From the NCBI RefSeq assembly GCF_947090785.1, contig NZ_OX352320.1:2655001-2719000 (forward strand): a DNA stretch of 64,000 nucleotides, written 5' to 3'. The notes under the pieces were generated by a model. It worked only from the letters and a program-made list of their open reading frames with translations. It made no database searches and had not been told where the DNA came from. Positions 26,127-35,172 of this stretch are shown here, piece by piece. The first letter of the stretch is position 1. The number at the start of each line of letters is the position of its first letter. This DNA comes from Rheinheimera sp. MM224 (GTDB lineage Bacteria > Pseudomonadota > Gammaproteobacteria > Enterobacterales > Alteromonadaceae). Both the position numbers and the translations under genes were made by a program.

Positions 26127-27527
26127 ATGACAGTCGAAACCTTTGACCCATCACAAACCACCACACTGGAAACTCCAGTGAAAAGCCTGACGGCTCAGGC
26201 GCAAGCCAATGGCTCTGGCGCAAAAATCGGGTTTGTAAGCTTAGGTTGTCCAAAAAACCTGGTGGACTCAGAGCGTATTCTGACGCAGTTAAAAACTGAA
26301 GGTTATCAAATAGTTCCAAGCTACGATGATGCGGCGTTAGTCATAGTAAACACCTGTGGTTTTATCGACAGCGCAGTGCAGGAATCCTTAGATACCATAG
26401 GCGAAGCTTTAGCTGAAAACGGCAAAGTCATAGTGACTGGCTGTTTAGGTGCGCGTGAAGACGAAATCCGCGAAGTGCATCCAAACGTGTTAGGCATCAC
26501 TGGCCCACACTCTTATGAAAACGTGTTAAAGCAGGTGCATGAATTTGTGCCTAAGCCAAAATACGACCCTTTTATGCAATTAGTACCGGATCACGGCATT
26601 AAATTAACGCCTAAACATTACGCCTACTTAAAAATTTCTGAAGGCTGTAATCACCGCTGCACCTTCTGTATTATTCCTTCGATGCGTGGCGACTTAGTCA
26701 GCCGCCCTATTGGTGAAGTGCTGGATGAAGCGGCGCGTTTACAAAAAGCTGGCGTCAAAGAGCTGCTGATTATTTCTCAGGACACCAGCGCTTATGGTGT
26801 GGATGTAAAACACCGTACAGGCTTCTGGAATGGCCAGCCGGTGAAAACCTCAATGCAGTCTTTATGTGAAGCCTTAGCCGATTTAGGCATTTGGGTTCGC
26901 CTGCATTATGTTTATCCGTACCCTCATGTGGATGATGTGATCCCACTGATGGCACAAGGTAAGTTATTGCCATATCTGGATATTCCATTCCAGCATGCCA
27001 GCCCGCGTATTTTAAAACTGATGAAACGCCCTGGTCAGTCTGACCGTGTATTAGAGCGCATCAAAAAATGGCGTGACATCTGTCCTGAACTGACAATTCG
27101 TTCTACTTTTATTGTCGGTTTCCCTGGTGAAACAGAAGAAGAATTCCAGGAATTATTAAACTGGTTAGAAGAAGCTCAGTTAGACCGCGTTGGCTGCTTT
27201 AAATACAGCCCGGTCGAAGGCGCAAAAGCCAACGACTTGCCTGATCAAATTGCTGAAGAAATCAAAGAAGAGCGCTACCACCGTTTTATGGAAACTCAGC
27301 AGCGCATCAGCGCAGCACGTTTGCAGAGCAAAATTGGCCGTACGATCAAAGTCTTAATTGATGAAGTTGACGATGAAGGCGCCATTGGCCGCAGCTTCGC
27401 AGATGCTCCTGAAATTGACGGCGCAGTGTACTTAAACGGCGAAACCTCATTAAAACCGGGCGACCTGGTTGATGTGGTAGTGGAAGAAGCTGACGAATAC
27501 GATTTATGGGGCAGCTTAGTCGAATAA
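26127..27527 (+). CDS. rimO: Ribosomal protein S12 methylthiotransferase RimO
   Basis: 466 residues from the ATG at 26127 (AGGAT upstream); an upstream in-frame start at 26031 would lie before the promoter. It is a radical SAM enzyme that methylthiolates an aspartate of ribosomal protein S12. Order: N-terminal UPF0004 domain with three cysteines for the auxiliary cluster ([28 protein letters not shown]), radical SAM domain with the CxxxCxxC site CNHRCTFC (C174, C178, C181), and a C-terminal TRAM domain (~400-466). The [11 protein letters not shown] motif is specific to RimO/MiaB. It is monocistronic, with a terminator shared with the convergent diguanylate cyclase. Confidence 0.97.
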   Translation: MTVETFDPSQTTTLETPVKSLTAQAQANGSGAKIGFVSLGCPKNLVDSERILTQLKTEGYQIVPSYDDAALVIVNTCGFIDSAVQESLDTIGEALAENGKVIVTGCLGAREDEIREVHPNVLGITGPHSYENVLKQVHEFVPKPKYDPFMQLVPDHGIKLTPKHYAYLKISEGCNHRCTFCIIPSMRGDLVSRPIGEVLDEAARLQKAGVKELLIISQDTSAYGVDVKHRTGFWNGQPVKTSMQSLCEALADLGIWVRLHYVYPYPHVDDVIPLMAQGKLLPYLDIPFQHASPRILKLMKRPGQSDRVLERIKKWRDICPELTIRSTFIVGFPGETEEEFQELLNWLEEAQLDRVGCFKYSPVEGAKANDLPDQIAEEIKEERYHRFMETQQRISAARLQSKIGRTIKVLIDEVDDEGAIGRSFADAPEIDGAVYLNGETSLKPGDLVDVVVEEADEYDLWGSLVE

Positions 27528-27557
27528 GTGAGCTGAATAATAAGTGACAAGCTTTGC

Positions 27558-27585
27558 AAAAAAACGGCCGACAGGCCGTTTTTTT
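27558..27585. terminator. Bidirectional terminator between rimO and diguanylate cyclase
   Basis: AAAAAAACGGCC (27558-27569), loop GACA, GGCCGTTTTTTT (27574-27585). Perfect and symmetric. Confidence 0.93.
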
Positions 27586-27593
27586 AATTTTCG

Positions 27594-28838
27594 TCAGGAC
27601 AAATCTGAACCAAAGACTATACGATTACGCCCTTCGGCCTTTGCCTGATACAGGGCATCATCGGCATCTGCCAATAACTCTTTTAAATCTCTCAATGCAC
27701 CAACACAACTGGCGCCGCCTACGCTGACGGTTAATTTCACAGGTCTGGCTTCAATTTCCCAGGCATGATGCGCAATACGTTCACATAAACGCTGGCCAAT
27801 TAAACCGGCCTGCTCTGCACTGGTGTTTGGCATTAATACCGCAAACTCTTCACCGCCCAGCCGGCCTATTAAATCGGAAGTCCGTAACCCTACTTTGAGT
27901 AAATCAGCGACTTTTTTCAACGCCAGATCACCAATAGCATGACCCCATTTGTCGTTAATTTGTTTAAAGTGATCCAGGTCAATCATCAGCACAACTACAC
28001 TGTGCTGCTGATGCCTGCTGTGCAATAAAGTCAGATTGGCTCTTTTTAAGAACTCACGACGGTTCAACAGCTGAGTTAAATCATCCAGTTCTGCCAAGCG
28101 CATCAATTGATTTTCAGTATGGGAAAACGACAGCAGTGGCAGCATAAAGCCTGTGCCAATGGTTAATAACACATGACCCAATAATACCCACTGCAAACTG
28201 GGCAAACTAAAAGCTCTGTAGTCTTCGCCTATTATCGGCAGAACTAACACCACCTGAAGCAGCATTAAAGCCGCATGCACAGCAAAAAATGTCTGTAATA
28301 CAAAAACAGGAAATTTTGGTTTTAAACGGGCTTTTTTCAAAAGCACAATGGCATAAATAAAGATCACAGCAATGCTGAATGACGTTAATGCAGTAGAGGC
28401 ATTGTTGACCTGGTGCAAGATACTCAAAGGCAAAACATACAGAGTTAATAACAACACAACCTGCTGCCTGGAACGCGCACTGAGCTGCCCTCGCAAAAAT
28501 AGCACTAAACCAGTGACCACTAAAGCCGGAGAGACTAATAACAATAGATCCGCCAACAGGTAGGTGATCAGCGGCTGATCAATATAAGTTCTGGCACCTG
28601 CAGCGCCAGCCCCGGCCACAAAAACAAAACAGGCAATGGACCATAGCAGAAAACTTTTATCATGACGGCGCAGCAGATACACCATAGCGAGGTAGCAGCC
28701 AATCATCAGATTGACCACCAAGGTTAACAGCATCAGCGTGGGTAAATGCAGTTCAAATCCATGAAAATTAATGACTAAATACTCCGATATACCATGACTG
28801 CGGCAGTATAGCCCGTTGTGTTTCATATATACAAACAA
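27594..28838 (-). CDS. Membrane diguanylate cyclase (7-helix sensor + GGDEF)
   Basis: 414 residues. About seven hydrophobic helices (~30-240) form an integral-membrane sensor, followed by a GGDEF domain. The active site is GRLGGEEFAVL and the inhibitory I-site RTSD lies five residues before it, so both synthesis of c-di-GMP and product inhibition are predicted. The start is uncertain: the ATG at 28838 has no good ribosome site; an in-frame ATG at 28826 is an alternative. It begins 23 bases after a cyclic-nucleotide-binding protein gene and is last in the kef operon. Confidence 0.88.
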   Translation of the reverse strand: MFVYMKHNGLYCRSHGISEYLVINFHGFELHLPTLMLLTLVVNLMIGCYLAMVYLLRRHDKSFLLWSIACFVFVAGAGAAGARTYIDQPLITYLLADLLLLVSPALVVTGLVLFLRGQLSARSRQQVVLLLTLYVLPLSILHQVNNASTALTSFSIAVIFIYAIVLLKKARLKPKFPVFVLQTFFAVHAALMLLQVVLVLPIIGEDYRAFSLPSLQWVLLGHVLLTIGTGFMLPLLSFSHTENQLMRLAELDDLTQLLNRREFLKRANLTLLHSRHQQHSVVVLMIDLDHFKQINDKWGHAIGDLALKKVADLLKVGLRTSDLIGRLGGEEFAVLMPNTSAEQAGLIGQRLCERIAHHAWEIEARPVKLTVSVGGASCVGALRDLKELLADADDALYQAKAEGRNRIVFGSDLS

Positions 28839-28861
28839 CTTGAACTGCCGTTTTATACCTT

Positions 28862-29368
28862 TTAACTCTGATTGCTCAATTGTATTTCTTCATCGATAGA
28901 CAATAGTCTGGGCAGTGGCAGCACACCATCCAGCTCAATCAAACGTTCACTCAGCTGACTGACTCTTTGTGTCAGGCCAAAAATGATTTTGTCTTTGATA
29001 GCCGAGCGTACCCTGTCTGGCAATAGCTGAAAGCTATCGCTGTCTATTTTCATCAACACCATATCTGTTTCAGCTATCACTGTGGCGCTGCGTGGCTCGT
29101 TGCAAATAAAACCGACTTCACCGACAAACTGGCTAGGGACTAATTGTCCAATCTGATGATGCCGGTGATAAACCAGCGCCTGGCCAGATAAAATTATATA
29201 AAAAAACGGCTCGTATCCGCCCTCTTTAATCAATGCCTGGCCATGATTACATACCTCAAAAGCCTTTGGCATATGCAATATCAGCTCCCGGTCTGCAGGA
29301 GCCAAGTCTTTAAACAAAGGGATCCGGGCCAGAATTTCCATCAAGCGTAATTTGTTGCTATAACTCAC
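28862..29368 (-). CDS. Stand-alone cyclic-nucleotide-binding domain protein
   Basis: 168 residues: one cNMP-binding domain of the Crp/PKA fold (~12-130) with the phosphate-binding cassette FVGEVGFICNEPRSATVIA, then a short helical tail; no DNA-binding domain. The conserved glutamate and arginine (GE...R-SA) suggest a cyclic nucleotide can be bound. It starts 3 bases after the Kef antiporter stop and is followed by the diguanylate cyclase, so it may act as a regulatory subunit of the antiporter or a link to signalling. That role is inference. Confidence 0.85.
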   Translation of the reverse strand: MSYSNKLRLMEILARIPLFKDLAPADRELILHMPKAFEVCNHGQALIKEGGYEPFFYIILSGQALVYHRHHQIGQLVPSQFVGEVGFICNEPRSATVIAETDMVLMKIDSDSFQLLPDRVRSAIKDKIIFGLTQRVSQLSERLIELDGVLPLPRLLSIDEEIQLSNQS

Positions 29369-29371
29369 GCA

Positions 29372-31192
29372 TTACTCCTTCGGGTGATTACCTTCTTCAG
29401 CAACCAGATGCACTCCCTGATACCGCTTAGGCGCATCGCGGCTTTCCCGTTCAAGTTGACGCTGCAGCTCTTCCCTGCTTTGTTTAACTAATTGAATGTA
29501 GTTCTTTTCATCCTGCTGACGTATCAACTGCATTTTATCAATCAACTGGTAATTAGCGGCCCTGAAACGGTCAGCCAACTCTTTGGCTTCATACTGTCCC
29601 ATACCCAGTTGAGTTAATACATCCCGGCCCTGACGTAATGATGCTTCAAATAATTCACGCTCTATATGCTGTACGCCCATCTGACGTAACTGATACAAGT
29701 GCGCCACATCTTTAGCCCGGGCCATCAGGGTTAAATGCGGGAAATGTTGTTTGGCGTTACTGACAATAGCGTTGATGGCCTGCACATCATCCACAGCAAT
29801 CACCAGAATTTTAGCTTGCGCTGCACCAGCAGCCTCCAGCACATCCATCCGGCTGCCGTCACCGTAATAGACTTTAAAGCCGAATTTTGTCATGGTTTGA
29901 ATGGTGTCAGAGTCATGATCTAATACCGTTGGTACTATGCCATTGGATAGCAGCAAGCGACCCAGGATCTGGCCGTAACGTCCAAAACCCGCAATAATCA
30001 CCGGACTGTCAGTATTCTCTACGTCCGTGCTCTGCTCTGGCTGTTGTTTTTGCTGACGAGCCGACCAGGCATCCTGCAATTTCATCAACAAAGGCGATAC
30101 GGCAATAGACAAAGCGATCAATAAGTTCAGCATAGCGCCTTCTGTTGCACTCAACAGTGCTCCGGCCGTCGCTAAAGCAGCCAATACAAAAGCAAACTCA
30201 CTGCCCTGTCCAAGCAATACTGCGTAGCTGAAACGCTCAGGTGCTGCAATTTTTAAAGCACTGGCAACCCCATATAACAACAGTAGTTTTAAACCGGCAA
30301 AGAGTAGCAACAACAGGCTGATGAGCTGCCACTCTGTACTGAGTAGCTGCATATTAATACTGGCGCCTATGGTGATAAAAAATAGTCCTAAAAACAGCCC
30401 TTTAAAAGGTTCTAAGTCGGCCTCTAATTGATGACGAAACTCTGAGCTTGCCAATAATACGCCTGCAATAAAAGCCCCTAAACCTGCAGAAACACCAACC
30501 GCAGTCATCAGCTCCATCACACCTATCACCAACAATAAAGCCAGGCCTACAAACAACTCGCGGGAGCCGTGATGTGCCACCCAATGCAGTAAATAACCGA
30601 TCAGATAACGGCCCGTTAAAACCACAGCCACTACAGCAGCCAGAGCTGGCAAGGCTTTAAACTCCGCCGTATCGGCCGAAGGAGCAATTAAACTGACACC
30701 AATCAATAACGGAATAGCGACCATATCCTGCAGCAATAAAGCGCCAAATACCGACTGGCCAGTATGAGTGCCCATTAAATTGCGATCCTTCATCAGCTGT
30801 ATAGCCACAGCTGTGGATGAAAGCGCTAAAGCCAGGCCAATAAAGACCGATAAGGCATAAGACAGTCCCAATAAAAAAGTAGCGACGGCTATACCTAAAG
30901 CGCACACAAACACCTGCAAGGAGCCAAATAAAAATACTCTGTGGCGCATGGCCCAGAGCTTTTTCGCATCAAGTTCCAGCCCTATGCTAAATAACATCAG
31001 GACTACGCCCAGCTCAGCCAACAGCTTGATATCATCAGTATTGCTGGCAATAGCAAAACCCGCAGGCCCCAGGGCAATACCAGCCAATAAATAGCCCAGC
31101 ACCACACCTAAACCAAAACGTTTAGCTAAAGGCACCACCAGCACCATAGCTGCCAGGTAAATCATCAGATAAGTTAATACATTAAGATGCAT
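29372..31192 (-). CDS. kefB: Kef-type potassium/proton antiporter
   Basis: 606 residues, the size of E. coli KefB (601). The ATG at 31192 (AGGAAG upstream) overlaps the end of the kefF-like gene by 11 bases; a longer frame to 31270 lies wholly inside that gene. About 12 membrane helices (residues ~5-380) of the cation:proton antiporter-2 family include LGYLLAGIALGPAGF and IELDAKKLW-type features, then a linker and a cytosolic RCK/TrkA-N domain (VIIAGFGRYGQILGRLL ~ residue 415, with Rossmann motif) ending in a charged tail. Kef systems release potassium during electrophile stress and are gated by glutathione adducts and an associated flavin reductase, which is encoded here just upstream. KefB and KefC cannot be told apart reliably. 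Confidence 0.88.
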   Translation of the reverse strand: MHLNVLTYLMIYLAAMVLVVPLAKRFGLGVVLGYLLAGIALGPAGFAIASNTDDIKLLAELGVVLMLFSIGLELDAKKLWAMRHRVFLFGSLQVFVCALGIAVATFLLGLSYALSVFIGLALALSSTAVAIQLMKDRNLMGTHTGQSVFGALLLQDMVAIPLLIGVSLIAPSADTAEFKALPALAAVVAVVLTGRYLIGYLLHWVAHHGSRELFVGLALLLVIGVMELMTAVGVSAGLGAFIAGVLLASSEFRHQLEADLEPFKGLFLGLFFITIGASINMQLLSTEWQLISLLLLLFAGLKLLLLYGVASALKIAAPERFSYAVLLGQGSEFAFVLAALATAGALLSATEGAMLNLLIALSIAVSPLLMKLQDAWSARQQKQQPEQSTDVENTDSPVIIAGFGRYGQILGRLLLSNGIVPTVLDHDSDTIQTMTKFGFKVYYGDGSRMDVLEAAGAAQAKILVIAVDDVQAINAIVSNAKQHFPHLTLMARAKDVAHLYQLRQMGVQHIERELFEASLRQGRDVLTQLGMGQYEAKELADRFRAANYQLIDKMQLIRQQDEKNYIQLVKQSREELQRQLERESRDAPKRYQGVHLVAEEGNHPKE

Positions 31193-31733
31193 GACCGCTT
31201 CCTTGTTGTTCTGTAGCAACAGAAAGTTGCTCCAGCCCCTGACGAAACAGCTCAGCAGCCTGGGTGGCAATAATGCTATCGGTCAACTCAGGTAACATTA
31301 AAGGTTGCTGCCATTCCATACCGCAGGACAATGCCAATTGACGCAAAGGCGTAAACATCGTCTGCTGATAACAAGGGTCTAGTTCGTGATGACTAGCGAC
31401 AGCATGAGTCACCAGCCAGAATTTTTTGCCCTTCAGTGACATCACAGATTGTGCCGAAGCATCTTTGCCATAAGCCCAGCCATACTGAAATACTTTATGC
31501 AGATACTGCACTAACAAAGCGGGCGGCAAGCCCCACTGCATAGGGTAATGCAAAATAATTGCGTTGCTGTGCATCAGCATCTTCTGCTCCAGCGCCACAT
31601 CAATATAAAAATCTGGATACAGCTGATACAACTCACGAAGCTCCAGCCCAGGCCAATGCTGCACAGCATTGAGCATCAACTGTTCCAGCCGGGCATGGTG
31701 CGCATAAGGGTGAGCGTATAACAAACTAATCAT
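31182..31733 (-). CDS. kefF: KefF/KefG-type NAD(P)H oxidoreductase
   Basis: 183 residues with the flavodoxin-like fold of KefF/KefG and NQO-type quinone reductases: N-terminal LLYAHPYAHHARLE (FMN-binding), HYPMQWGLPPALL and KGKKFWLVTHAVA. KefF-type proteins are required for full activity of the Kef antiporter and reduce quinones and other electrophiles. The coding region overlaps the antiporter gene, indicating translational coupling. It is the first gene of a four-gene minus-strand operon. Confidence 0.87.
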   Translation of the reverse strand: MISLLYAHPYAHHARLEQLMLNAVQHWPGLELRELYQLYPDFYIDVALEQKMLMHSNAIILHYPMQWGLPPALLVQYLHKVFQYGWAYGKDASAQSVMSLKGKKFWLVTHAVASHHELDPCYQQTMFTPLRQLALSCGMEWQQPLMLPELTDSIIATQAAELFRQGLEQLSVATEQQGSGHAS

Positions 31734-32003
31734 AACGGGCTAATTATCCTTTAAAAGCAGTGACTACAGTGTTTATGAATGATGATGCGCTGGCAAGGGC
31801 GCAGTTAAAATAAAGCAGTCTTATCGCTTGTTTTGCTTTTTACTGCTTTTGACGCACTGGATAGAGTCTGCAAGCCGGTAGCCGTAGCATTGTTCAAGCT
31901 CAATGTGCGGATCAACGAGACACTTGCACACCTCTTTCTTCAGTCATATCTCGAACAAGCCTTGTGATTTGTCCAAATAAACTCCTTGCCTTTGTATAAA
32001 TAA
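31734..32003. other. Intergenic region upstream of kefF, no gene seen
   Basis: This is a divergent gap between the kef operon and the PadR module. It has no supported ORF or RNA gene. A-T-rich stretches near 31734-31770 could hold the kef promoter. The part nearest PadR (32004-32066) carries the repeats described separately. Confidence 0.5.
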
Positions 32004-32066
32004 TGCACTACAAAACAATCTTGCAGTGCAATATATACTTGTAGTACATAAATACTTGCTGTGCAC
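32004..32066. promoter_or_regulatory. Repeat array before padR, putative operator
   Basis: TGCACTACAA (32004-32013) and TTGCAGTGCA (32021-32030) form an inverted repeat with one mismatch and a 7-base spacer. Two further copies of the half-site follow as direct repeats: CTTGTAGTACA (32038-32048) and CTTGCTGTGCA (32055-32065), at 17-18 base spacing. Consensus CTTGYWGTRCA. They span a plausible promoter (TTGCAG 32021-32026, 18 bases, TACATA 32045-32050), so binding would block transcription; autoregulation by the PadR protein is the natural inference. Confidence 0.55.
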
Positions 32067-32092
32067 ATCGCATTTAAAAATAGGAGTACAGA

Positions 32093-32452
32093 GTGGAATC
32101 TTCAGAACAAAAATGGGATGTGCAGTTTCGCAAAGGCTCGCTGGAAATGGCGATTCTGGCGCTGTTACATCATGAACCACAGTATGGGCTGCAAATTCTG
32201 CACAAATTACATGAATTTGAAAGTCTGCAAATTACCGATGGCACCTTATACCCCTTACTTGACAGGCTAAAACGGGAAGGCGTGATTGATAGTTTTTGGC
32301 TGCAGGAAGGCGAAGACAGGCCGCGTAAATACTACAAATTGTCGGCTTTTGGCATAGACAAACTCAATGCCTTAAAAGCTCGCTGGCAACAATCCGTCGA
32401 CGATATTTATGCCTTGTTTGAACAAAGTGGCTTGACGACAAAAACTCGCTGA
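32093..32452 (+). CDS. PadR-family transcriptional regulator
   Basis: 119 residues from a GTG start with TAGGAG 6 bases upstream. The winged helix (~15-90) reads KGSLEMAILALLHHEPQYGLQI, DGTLYPLLDRLKREG and RKYYKLSAFG, the standard PadR pattern, followed by a short dimerisation helix. PadR proteins are usually local repressors of the genes beside them. Here it heads a three-gene set with a HAAS-domain membrane protein and a phosphatase; repeats matching a dimer operator lie just upstream. Confidence 0.92.
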   Translation: MESSEQKWDVQFRKGSLEMAILALLHHEPQYGLQILHKLHEFESLQITDGTLYPLLDRLKREGVIDSFWLQEGEDRPRKYYKLSAFGIDKLNALKARWQQSVDDIYALFEQSGLTTKTR

Positions 32453-32490
32453 TCACAAAAACACACTGACAACACTGAAAGGAACACGCA

Positions 32491-33039
32491 ATGGCACGAA
32501 GTGAATTAATACATAACTATCTGGCTGAACTTCAAATTTACCTGTCGCGAGTCAGTGAAGTGCAAGCACAGGAAGTGGTTCAGGAAATAGAAAGCCATAT
32601 TTACGATACCCTGGCAATGCAACAAGGAGCAGAAGACTCCGCTGTAGAAGTTATTCTGGCTCGACTTGGCACAGCACGGGAACTGGCGGCTGGTTACATA
32701 GACCACATCACTATAGGCGTTGCACCGCCCAAAGGATTAAAACCACTGTCCCGAGTCAGAAAAGGCATCAGTAAAAGCCTTTATTATCTGATCTGCATCT
32801 TAGGCTACGGCAGTGGTGCCGCCCTGTTGCTGGTGGCACTACTTAAGTTGCTGCTGCCATCAAGTTTCGGAGTTTGGGTTGCAGAGCATGGCAATAGTCT
32901 GGTGATCGCTTTTAGCCAGCTTGAACCTCAGGCGAATGAAATACCCGCATTATGGCTTATCCCTGTGGCATCTCTCTGCGGTGCCGGCCTACTGTATCTG
33001 ACCCGCCAAATCGCCCGCATCTTAAAAATGCATCTGTGA
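32491..33039 (+). CDS. HAAS-domain (DUF1700-like) membrane protein
   Basis: 182 residues. The N-terminal ~75 residues form the helical HAAS-type domain (YLAELQIYLSRV, QEVVQEIESHIYDTL, VEVILARLGTARELAAGYI) that typically partners PadR regulators. Two to three hydrophobic helices follow (YYLICILGYGSGAALLLVALLKLLL; LWLIPVASLCGAGLLYLT). Such proteins are thought to pass a membrane signal to the PadR repressor. AAAGGAAC precedes the ATG; the gap to padR is 38 bases. Confidence 0.8.
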   Translation: MARSELIHNYLAELQIYLSRVSEVQAQEVVQEIESHIYDTLAMQQGAEDSAVEVILARLGTARELAAGYIDHITIGVAPPKGLKPLSRVRKGISKSLYYLICILGYGSGAALLLVALLKLLLPSSFGVWVAEHGNSLVIAFSQLEPQANEIPALWLIPVASLCGAGLLYLTRQIARILKMHL

Positions 33040-33063
33040 AACATCAACCACAAGGAGCTAGTG

Positions 33064-34227
33064 ATGTCTCTTATTCTGACCAATTTAAAACATTTCGCAG
33101 TCACCTTTTTATTATTGCTGGTGACACTGGTCTGCTTTGGTTTATTTATAGGCGCTGATGCTCATTTGTTTGAAGACAAACTAGCCTATCAGCTTGATGG
33201 TGAAGTACATGTTTTTTATCAGGATAAGCAGACTGTTGCGCTCCGCATCAAAGGTGACAATGACAGTGGTTTTAGTGTTGAGCAGCAAGCTTTTTCTACG
33301 GTGGCTGACAACAGGATTGAGGTGCAGTTCCCAGAAGACAATAGCAGTTTTACTGTAGAGATTGCTGAAGATATCCAGACTCCAAATACCATTTATAACG
33401 ACGGCGAGCCTATAGTTGCACTTTCGGATATCGAAAGTGGTTTTGCCACATTCCGTCAGTTTTTAGTCAGCCACGGCATTGCAGATAAGCAGCTAAACTG
33501 GACCTTTGGCAAAGGTCATCTGGTTTTAGTGGGTGATTTTGTCGATCGGGGCGCTTCTGCTACACAAGTGTTATGGGCTATCTATAAGCTAGAGCAATCC
33601 GCGAAGCAATCGGGCGGACAAGTGCATTTTGTGATAGGCAACCACGAAATCAAAAACCTGCAGGGTAATTTTCAATCAGCCAATGAAAAATACTTTTATA
33701 TCGCAGGTATTCTTGGCAAACAGCAGTTTCAGTTATTTGATGATAATGCGCTTCTGGGCCGCTGGTTGGCAGCAAAAAACGTGCTGGAAATAATTAATGG
33801 TGTGGCTTTTGTGCATGGCGGGCTGCATCCTGATATCGCTAAGTATCAGTTATCGGTGGATGAAATCAATCAGATTGTACGCAAAGGCTACAGAACACTT
33901 TATTACACCCCCGTCACAGTCACTAAAGAATCGTTCCTGCAATCGAGCACCACAGGGCCGGCATGGTATAGGGGTTATTTTAAAGATGATTTATCACAGG
34001 CTGAGGTAGAACAAGGCTTAAAAGCCGTCCATGCCAACGCTGTTGTGGTGGGTCACACCTTACAAGGCGAAGTGAAAGCGCTGTACAACCATAAGGTGTT
34101 TGCCATCAATGTAAGGCACCCCAAAGATTATCTGACCAGTTTTCCACTGCGGGCCAGTGAAGGATTATTGATTAAAGACGGGCAATATTTCCGCTTGTCT
34201 GAAGATGGCAGCAGCGAAGCATTGTAA
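33064..34227 (+). CDS. Membrane-anchored calcineurin-like metallophosphatase
   Basis: 387 residues from the ATG at 33064 (AAGGAG 6 bases upstream; the GTG 3 bases earlier is too close). An N-terminal anchor or signal (FAVTFLLLLVTLVCFGLFIGA) is followed by an extracytoplasmic strand-rich part (~30-110) and the phosphatase domain: SDIESG (~121), GDFVDRG (~156), GNHE (~192), VHGGLHPD and VVGHT. The first metal motif is D-I-E where the family norm is D-x-H, seen also in some related bacterial proteins. It resembles PPP-type protein phosphatases more than nucleotidases. Its substrate is unknown. It follows the HAAS gene by 24 bases. Confidence 0.85.
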   Translation: MSLILTNLKHFAVTFLLLLVTLVCFGLFIGADAHLFEDKLAYQLDGEVHVFYQDKQTVALRIKGDNDSGFSVEQQAFSTVADNRIEVQFPEDNSSFTVEIAEDIQTPNTIYNDGEPIVALSDIESGFATFRQFLVSHGIADKQLNWTFGKGHLVLVGDFVDRGASATQVLWAIYKLEQSAKQSGGQVHFVIGNHEIKNLQGNFQSANEKYFYIAGILGKQQFQLFDDNALLGRWLAAKNVLEIINGVAFVHGGLHPDIAKYQLSVDEINQIVRKGYRTLYYTPVTVTKESFLQSSTTGPAWYRGYFKDDLSQAEVEQGLKAVHANAVVVGHTLQGEVKALYNHKVFAINVRHPKDYLTSFPLRASEGLLIKDGQYFRLSEDGSSEAL

Positions 34228-34291
34228 AAGATAAGTAGGATGCAATCGCCAAAGGCAATAATCAACGGTGCATAATTTTCGTTAAAAATGC

Positions 34292-35047
34292 CTAAACCAA
34301 GCCCATAAAAATTTCATAGTCATCCGGGCTTTTCATATAACCCGGTACTTTCTGACTGGAAATCCGCTGGCCGGTTAATGCGGTTTGCACCAGTAATTTG
34401 TTGTAAAAGCTGGCGTTTGAGTCAGCCAGATACTCAGCACTGTCGAACCAACGGGCCTGCAGAATTTCGCGGGGATCAGGTTTAGGTTCGGTTTCGTCCG
34501 CGGTTAAACGGCACACCATATACAAATTAGAAGCACCAAACTGGCCCTGATGATGATGGCGTAGCCCTAAAAAGCTATCAAAGTGCGCAGCAACACCGGT
34601 TTCTTCCAGCACTTCGCGAATGGCGGCGTCTACTAAGTGCTCCCTGGCATCGACCATACCCCCTGGTAACTTAAAATAACCAGGGCTGCGGCCTTCCAAA
34701 GGTTTTTCCTGTACCAGTAACACTTTTCCTGATGCGGATAACACCACAGCACCAACCCCAATGCTATGGGTTGCAGCAGATGGTAAATAGCTGTCGGCTT
34801 GCAGTTTTTTACTCAGCATTAATTTTTCAGCTGTGCAGTGATGAAAGGCAAAACCAAGTTCAACAGAGACAGAAATCAGCTCAGCACGGGAGGCAGGTAA
34901 CTCCAGCCACACTAAAGAGTAATGATGGTGCCATGCCTCAACTGACGCAGCTAAACGTCCGGCAAACTCGGCTACCGTATCAGGTAGTTGTTCCGGGCCG
35001 ATAAAACAGCCGTTGTATGGGTTTACTATCGCATCAAATAACTTCAT
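34292..35047 (-). CDS. NUDT6-like Nudix hydrolase
   Basis: 251 residues from the ATG at 35047; the frame continues to a TTG at 35080 inside a repeat, an unlikely start. An N-terminal pre-Nudix domain (~1-95; YSLVWLELPASRAELISVSV, GFAFHHCTAEKL) like that of human NUDT6 precedes the Nudix domain with box GGMVDAREHLVDAAIREVLEE (GX5EX7REVXEE pattern intact). Nudix enzymes cleave nucleoside diphosphates linked to other groups; the NUDT6 group substrate is unclear. It ends convergent with the phosphatase gene. Confidence 0.88.
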   Translation of the reverse strand: MKLFDAIVNPYNGCFIGPEQLPDTVAEFAGRLAASVEAWHHHYSLVWLELPASRAELISVSVELGFAFHHCTAEKLMLSKKLQADSYLPSAATHSIGVGAVVLSASGKVLLVQEKPLEGRSPGYFKLPGGMVDAREHLVDAAIREVLEETGVAAHFDSFLGLRHHHQGQFGASNLYMVCRLTADETEPKPDPREILQARWFDSAEYLADSNASFYNKLLVQTALTGQRISSQKVPGYMKSPDDYEIFMGLV

Positions 35048-35080
35048 TTGGGGAGACACTCTGCATATGCCCGGAAACAA

Positions 35081-35156
35081 GACGGGCGCCGATAAACGAC
35101 GCCCCTACATTTAATCAGATAGACTTAGTGCGGGGACAAGCCCCGCCCCTACAGCG
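35081..35156. repeat. GCCCCTACA-family dispersed repeat (copy 1)
   Basis: Two related palindromic units: GACGGGCGCCGATAAACGAC continuing to GCCCCTACA (35081-35109), and GCGGGGACAAGCCCCG ending in CCCCTACA (35130-35152). Both end in GCCCCTACA, so they are variants of one element. A second copy lies at 40057-40168. Here it fills the gap between the Nudix gene and natB. Confidence 0.75.
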
Positions 35157-35172
35157 AACATGCGCGAACATT

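Noticed and set aside
34228..34291. GTAGGATGCAATCGCC-type repeat unit between convergent genes
   Set aside because: It resembles common short proteobacterial intergenic repeats but is too degenerate and single-copy here to call.
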